From: Saccharomycopsis phalli
Lineage: Eukaryota; Ascomycota; Saccharomycetes; Ascoideales; Saccharomycopsidaceae
Length of the DNA stretch: 64,000 nt
Assembly: GCA_020342235.1 (NCBI GenBank)
Contig: CP073216.1
Coordinates: 434,001 to 498,000, forward strand
Reading direction: 5' to 3'
Shown: piece by piece, positions 59,808-64,000 of the stretch
How positions within the stretch are numbered: the first letter of the stretch is position 1
Layout of the letters: every line of letters begins with the position of its first letter
The notes under the pieces: model-generated
Databases searched by the model: none
Seen by the model: only the letters and a program-made list of their open reading frames with translations
Told to the model about the DNA's origin: nothing
Translations under genes and position numbers: made by a program

Positions 59808-60467
59808 CTGTCTCTTTATGAACTTGTATTGGATAGTATGGATATCGTCTTTATCCAATACAATCTCCTGTTCCCCAAACCGTATGGGGTCCGCCGCATC
59901 GGTAACCACTTTTATAAATACAAACTTGTTCACATCTGGCTGTGTCACCATGGAAATACCTCCGGAGGTGTCGTCTATCGATTGCAAGTGCTCCGGCAAG
60001 TCATGGAGAAAACATTTGTTATATAGGTTTAATAATATTTTCAAGTGAGCATTCATATATTTGAACTCACTATTAGACAATTTAGCCAGCTCTTGTGGAT
60101 TCTGACTTAAGTAAACACCATATTTATCCACCTTTTGGAGCCGGCACCGAAGATAGGATCGTACAAGGAAATTCACCCGTTCTATTTCATTTTCAATTAT
60201 AAGTAACTTCAATTTGATATCGTCATCGTTACTTTCTAGCTCAATCGAATTCATTTCAATTATTTCAATTTGGTCTCGTAATCGCTTCAACACGCGCTCT
60301 AGTAATTCATTCGCGTATGGTAGTAGTTCTGGTGCTGTTCTTTCTGCTACCCAGGCCTGCACCAACTCACTAGAGTCCTGGTCTTTTACTTGTGGCTCTC
60401 TATTTCTACTGTCATTTTTTTGGCCAACATTTCTTTCAAGGTCCTTCAATATTTCGTTAATATCCAT
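59778..60467 (-). CDS. SLD5: GINS complex subunit Sld5
   Basis: 229 residues. Sld5 is one of four GINS subunits in the CMG replicative helicase. The helical A domain has LVQAWVAERTAPELLPYANE, with LLERVLKRLRDQIEII and ERVNFLVRSYLRCRLQKVDKY, followed by the small beta-rich B domain (VTQPDVNKFVFIKVV ending KRQLKKGDVILI). The ATG at 60467 gives M-D-I-N-E-I-L-K-D-L. Length is close to other yeasts. The last codons overlap OCA6. Confidence 0.92.
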   Translation of the reverse strand: MDINEILKDLERNVGQKNDSRNREPQVKDQDSSELVQAWVAERTAPELLPYANELLERVLKRLRDQIEIIEMNSIELESNDDDIKLKLLIIENEIERVNFLVRSYLRCRLQKVDKYGVYLSQNPQELAKLSNSEFKYMNAHLKILLNLYNKCFLHDLPEHLQSIDDTSGGISMVTQPDVNKFVFIKVVTDAADPIRFGEQEIVLDKDDIHTIQYKFIKRQLKKGDVILI

Positions 60468-61539
60468 CGTACTGCGTAATTATTCAAGTGCAGATCAGAA
60501 AAATCTACTTCTCCAGTATGGTACCAAAACAATGGGTCATCATGGCAATATAACTTGCAATGGCAAAATTGCAATTTAGTACGAAAAACTGGCCAGCTTG
60601 AAAATATACATGAACTTGTAATGCTTTTTATTTGAATTTCGCAGCTTGTGATTGTATTTTATTTTTCAAAATACAGTGACAGCGCCCTCTTGGAATTGCA
60701 GAAACTTCACAGTAGAGTGGTATTGGTTTTGGTTCAGACTATACCTAGACTAACCATTATTAAATAACAACATTAGACTAAAACTATTTTGGTTTTATAT
60801 GACTGTTTACAGAGCAACTCGAGGTTGATCTATTGAATGCCAATACGGCACCAGCTTCATGTATCACCAATGAAACTGATGACTATATTTAGATCGTAGA
60901 AGCCTGTACTACAATATGGAAGAGAACAACTTTTAGCCAAATAAATACAACCTGCTACCTATTCATATGGTCATTTAATCATGAGCAAACACCAAAGTGT
61001 CTAAAAGTCCATGCAATTGATGTGTTATCATGAATAAAACAACTAGTGATGTGAAATTCTAAAATGTTTTAGTAGCGTAAAAATATAAAAAAATAAAATA
61101 AAATATATTTGAAGAATAGAAATATACCTTTTATCTGTGTTGCCAAGGATTAAGTTCTAAAGGGTTGAACCTACATGGACCAGACGACATTCCTTATGAT
61201 AAACAGGACCAACTAAATCAATGATACTTTTACTTTCAAAAAAATTAAATTATAATTTTTTTTTTGTTTAGTATTTGTATGTTTAATAGGTATGTTTACA
61301 CAGTGAATGGAGGCTTGTACAAGTTTAAATATGATTATCAATAAGGAAAATCGGGCTACAGATTCCCAATGATGATAATTTGAATTTATAAAACTACGAA
61401 TTAATTTCTACATTAATATACACCATGACTTGTATAACTAGAATCATACACTAAACACAATATTAAAGTATTATAGTCGCTAATACAATTCTCTCAAGAG
61501 GATTACAAAAAAATACATTGTGTCCATTGCTTCAATGAT

Positions 61540-61626
61540 AAAAACTTTAATGAAAACTTTAAAAAAAACTTTAACAAGGAACTTTAACGAGGAACATTAA
61601 CGAAAACTTTAATGGAACCTTAATAA
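61540..61626 (+). repeat. Irregular AAAACTTTAA short tandem repeats
   Basis: About seven imperfect copies of a 10-15-bp unit: AAAACTTTAATG, AAAACTTTAA, AAACTTTAACAAGG, AACTTTAACGAGG, AACATTAACG, AAAACTTTAATGG, AACCTTAATAAGG. Spacing varies, so it is a decayed microsatellite-like tract. Confidence 0.7.
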
Positions 61627-61934
61627 GGCTTGGTTAAAAATTTGATAAAACGGATTATCCATTTGCAGCATTTTAAACAAGGTGAAATTAGGACGCGCAA
61701 GGCCATGTGAATAAAGTATGTGCAGTCTGAAATTTCATTTACCGTTGTGTATATAATAACTAAGTACTTCTGCTGGAATAAGGTTTATTAGCTACATGTT
61801 CAACGATAAAGATGACCTGTTGGCCATTTCACATGGCGTTGTGTATTCAAAGCGACCCGCCTCACAGCACAGGACAGTGAAATGAGTACTGTCATTAGCG
61901 TACAATGTGTCCCTTGTCTCAAGCGTGTGACACG

Positions 61935-61940
61935 CACGTG
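61935..61940. promoter_or_regulatory. CACGTG site upstream of RRN10
   Basis: GCACGTGAC, 72 bp before the RRN10 ATG; the minus strand reads GTCACGTG, a full Cbf1-type match. Confidence 0.45.
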
Positions 61941-62011
61941 ACAAGCGCTTACATACCATCTTACATAAGCACGATCTGTTTTGGGCTCGATTTGAGCAAC
62001 ACAATGGGAGC

Positions 62012-62440
62012 ATGGACCATACGAGGAAAATTAATGTGTATTATGACAATCCTACTGCGAACGATTTGAAGAAGGTCTCTGTATATGAAAGTGCGCGCGA
62101 CGTACTTAAAGATCTGGTGAGACGTATAGATGATGAAAGGTTCTCCGAGGGTCGAGTCATTACACCTGATGAGGTGATTGGCAAGTTGCACAAGGTGGAT
62201 GTACCAGTAAAGCCGTTGGAGGACTTTGAAGAAAAACTACCCAACTCAGAACTTCTTGAGCTGATACATTACTTTTTCTCTTGCAGGTACAGTAAATTAC
62301 CAAGCAAGGTACAGCTGAAGGTGCTTCGGTCCATGGATGAGACTGCGCTTATAGCGGTGGGGCTACTTGTGGAGGACTGGATAGATGAGATGATAGGTGA
62401 GGGATATAGAGGGTATGAACAAATGGAGGAAGGTGCTTAA
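62012..62440 (+). CDS. RRN10: Rrn10-like subunit of the RNA polymerase I upstream activating factor
   Basis: 142 residues, near the 145 of S. cerevisiae Rrn10. The C-terminal half aligns well: ELIHYFFSCRYSKLP... SMDETALIAVGLLVEDWIDE against VVHYYATQLCLNKYP... FDETSLITLGLLIEKWVKD. The N-terminal half also has a matching layout (VITPDEVIGKLHKVDVPVKP against VVSADEVLAEKIDNAVPIPF). UAF binds the rDNA promoter and activates Pol I transcription. The ATG is at 62012. Identification rests on remembered sequence, so it is probable rather than certain. Confidence 0.75.
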   Translation: MDHTRKINVYYDNPTANDLKKVSVYESARDVLKDLVRRIDDERFSEGRVITPDEVIGKLHKVDVPVKPLEDFEEKLPNSELLELIHYFFSCRYSKLPSKVQLKVLRSMDETALIAVGLLVEDWIDEMIGEGYRGYEQMEEGA

Positions 62441-62548
62441 ATTAGACGTACATGGGTATGAAGAAAAGCAAATGTAAAATCATGTAGAATTTGTCTAGAC
62501 AAGGGCATGTGCTAAACGATTCTAGTGGAAAGCACACATGATGTACGC

Positions 62549-64000
62549 CTAGACCTTTATTGGATATAGTGTTCTGGCAAAGAAAGACTTTATCCCAGGC
62601 AGTAGTAATGTAATATATGTTTGCTTTCTTGCAAGTGTCTTTGTATCTAAAGTGGTCAATGCGCTTTGCTCGATCTTGTCCAATCTCTGTTTCAATACCT
62701 TTCTGATTTTCCACTCGCGCAAGGTGGACATTATCACGGCCGCAAATGCCATGCAGGCGCCACCAAATATCAATGCGTGAAGATACGGGTTCTTGGCGGT
62801 TTTCACTCTCAATTTGAGTGCAATTACCTCGGACACGAGTCCGACCACACCTCCGAGTATACTGCAAAATGCATAGCTAGCTGGAAACTTGCTGGGAACC
62901 GAGACGTTGTCTGCAGCCAAAGGCTGCATCATGATGGAACCCACGCCCATGGTGCAACCGCTAATTAGGGCAAAGACAAGCAAAGCTGCGTAGCTCGAGG
63001 CCTGGGTCCAATAAGCGTAGAAGAGGACAGCGTTGAAGAGGCAGCAGAATATGGTGAAGTTGATTCTGCCAAAGTAGTCGGCCACATAGCCGAGGGCAGG
63101 CCGGCCAAAAGTCTGGCCTACGCTAAACCCTGCGGTCAAGACCGAACCCTGGTGGGCATTTAATCCTACAGAGGTGGCGTAGTCAGACAAACTGAAGAGC
63201 TCCATACTATACGCCATAAACACTGTTCCGAACCACAAGCCAACGCAGACGGTTGGAAACTCCTTGGTGACAGATAAGTCGAACATCACCTTGAACTGCT
63301 CGTAAAATGTGATGCGGCTGAATTTCTTTCGCTTGAGTGTGCGGTTCTGGATCGTAGACCCTGCAATCACCGTGAGAAAACTAGTGGCTAGGGCCAAGTA
63401 CCGAAGAGCCCATTTCTGGTTACCAGTGACTGCAACCAACTTGTTGACAGACAAGGAGAAGATAATCCCGCCTAGACCGGCTCCAGCGACGACTATGCCG
63501 TTTGCCATGGCCCTCTTGCGGAGAAACCACTGCGGGATCACCAAGGTTCCTGGATTGAACACCAAGGAAAACGAGAGGCCAATGACCACGCCCTGTGTCA
63601 AGTAGAGTTGCCAGATATTGACGGCAAAGCTCGCCAAAAGGTACCCGACAAACTGGATCACCGTGCCAATGAAGATGGTTAGTTTCACACCAAAAAATGG
63701 AATAAAGAGGAACGAGACCGGGGCAAGGCCTTGCGCGAGAAACACCACAAGTCCGCCAATCAAGGCAAAGTCGTACTCCGAGGCCCCGCGGAAAGTCAGG
63801 TTGTTCAAATAATACTCAAGAAACACCCCGTAACCACTGTTGGCTCCCCATGTGGCTGTGGCCAACAAAAGCAGGGCGAAAACCGTGATCCACGCCTTGA
63901 AACCCCCGTCCGGTGGCTCATCGTCGTGGGCCAGCACGGCCTCGGCATCGACAGCCAGTTCTTTTACCTCGCTGAGCGACTCCTTGGCCTCGGTGTTTCT
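62549..64000 (-). CDS. MFS transporter, monocarboxylate-porter (MCH/Esbp6) family, 5' end outside the window
   Basis: 484 residues are visible; the frame is open to the window edge and the start lies beyond 64000. An acidic N-terminus leads to DEPPDGGFKAWITVFALLLL, the diagnostic P-D-G-G-(F/Y)-x-x-W motif of MCT-type porters at helix 1. About 12 transmembrane helices follow, with FNPGTLVIPQWFLRKRAMAN and GSVLTAGFSVGQTFGRPALG segments. S. cerevisiae relatives (Mch1-5, Esbp6) do not carry classical monocarboxylates; Mch5 moves riboflavin. The substrate here is unknown. Confidence 0.88.
   Translation of the reverse strand, partial: RNTEAKESLSEVKELAVDAEAVLAHDDEPPDGGFKAWITVFALLLLATATWGANSGYGVFLEYYLNNLTFRGASEYDFALIGGLVVFLAQGLAPVSFLFIPFFGVKLTIFIGTVIQFVGYLLASFAVNIWQLYLTQGVVIGLSFSLVFNPGTLVIPQWFLRKRAMANGIVVAGAGLGGIIFSLSVNKLVAVTGNQKWALRYLALATSFLTVIAGSTIQNRTLKRKKFSRITFYEQFKVMFDLSVTKEFPTVCVGLWFGTVFMAYSMELFSLSDYATSVGLNAHQGSVLTAGFSVGQTFGRPALGYVADYFGRINFTIFCCLFNAVLFYAYWTQASSYAALLVFALISGCTMGVGSIMMQPLAADNVSVPSKFPASYAFCSILGGVVGLVSEVIALKLRVKTAKNPYLHALIFGGACMAFAAVIMSTLREWKIRKVLKQRLDKIEQSALTTLDTKTLARKQTYITLLLPGIKSFFARTLYPIKV

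Larger units (their letters stand above)
60468..62011. other. Long AT-rich intergenic region between divergent SLD5 and RRN10
   Basis: 1.54 kb, very AT-rich between about 61,000 and 61,780. It holds irregular short repeats of AAAACTTTAA (61540-61626, about seven copies spaced 10-15 bp) and a CACGTG site near RRN10. No coding frame, tRNA or snRNA was recognised. It is the longest gap without any assigned element. Confidence 0.5.

Overview
The window is nuclear DNA of an ascomycete yeast of the CTG (CUG-Ser) clade. Every confident protein has a budding-yeast counterpart, genes are densely packed and mostly intronless, and introns are short and near the 5' end. The reading of CUG as serine rests mainly on DDI1: codon 206 is CTG at the Ser of the protease motif (D-S-G-A...T-I-M-S), and CTG codons 9 and 377 are compatible. 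Predicted proteins should therefore be read with CUG = Ser. The species cannot be fixed from the sequence.

Layout. 0-9 kb: a Zn2Cys6 regulator cut short inside its C-terminal domain, EIS1, an MNN1-type mannosyltransferase and the PP2A activator RRD1. 9-21 kb: DOM34/SEH1, APC1/ALG7, a convergent ALG7-SFA1 gap made largely of three minisatellites, SFA1 with a tiny first exon, and a triple BED-finger gene that looks hAT-transposase derived. 21-31 kb: a 39-codon PMP1-like proteolipid gene with an intron, a long AT-rich gap with CGCG motifs upstream of an SPT21 homologue, a spliced SAP-like membrane protein, eIF5A, an unrecognised 772-aa protein and a DAL5-family transporter. 31-45 kb: a membrane RING protein, the divergent MAG1-DDI1 pair, RAD26, then ASE1-SGT1-NOB1 and spliced RIB5. 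45-54 kb: ARG5,6, DEF1, spliced NHP6 and a twin-ATPase ABC protein. 53-64 kb: LCB2, DOA4, DOS2, OCA6, SLD5, RRN10 and an MCT-type transporter running off the right edge.

From memory of the S. cerevisiae gene order, three ancestral blocks are kept: MAG1-DDI1, ASE1-SGT1-NOB1 (YOR058C-YOR057W-YOR056C), and YDR061W/LCB2 with OCA6-DOS2-DOA4 (YDR061-062 and YDR067-069). Most genes are housekeeping: glycosylation (ALG7, MNN1-like), genome maintenance (MAG1, DDI1, RAD26, DEF1, SLD5), cell division (APC1, ASE1, SGT1), ribosome biology (NOB1, RRN10, DOM34, eIF5A) and ubiquitin handling (DOA4, RING protein).

Six genes (SFA1, PMP1-like, the SAP-like protein, eIF5A, RIB5, NHP6) are complete only after splicing. 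Their introns are 41-60 bp, except 271 bp in eIF5A, and all have a branch point 7-10 nt before the acceptor. Several genes start at an ATG inside a longer open frame, and the starts given here were chosen at ATG codons. The most unusual items are the triple BED-finger gene, the minisatellites that begin at the stop codons of ALG7 and the MNN1-like gene, and the hidden PMP1-like gene.
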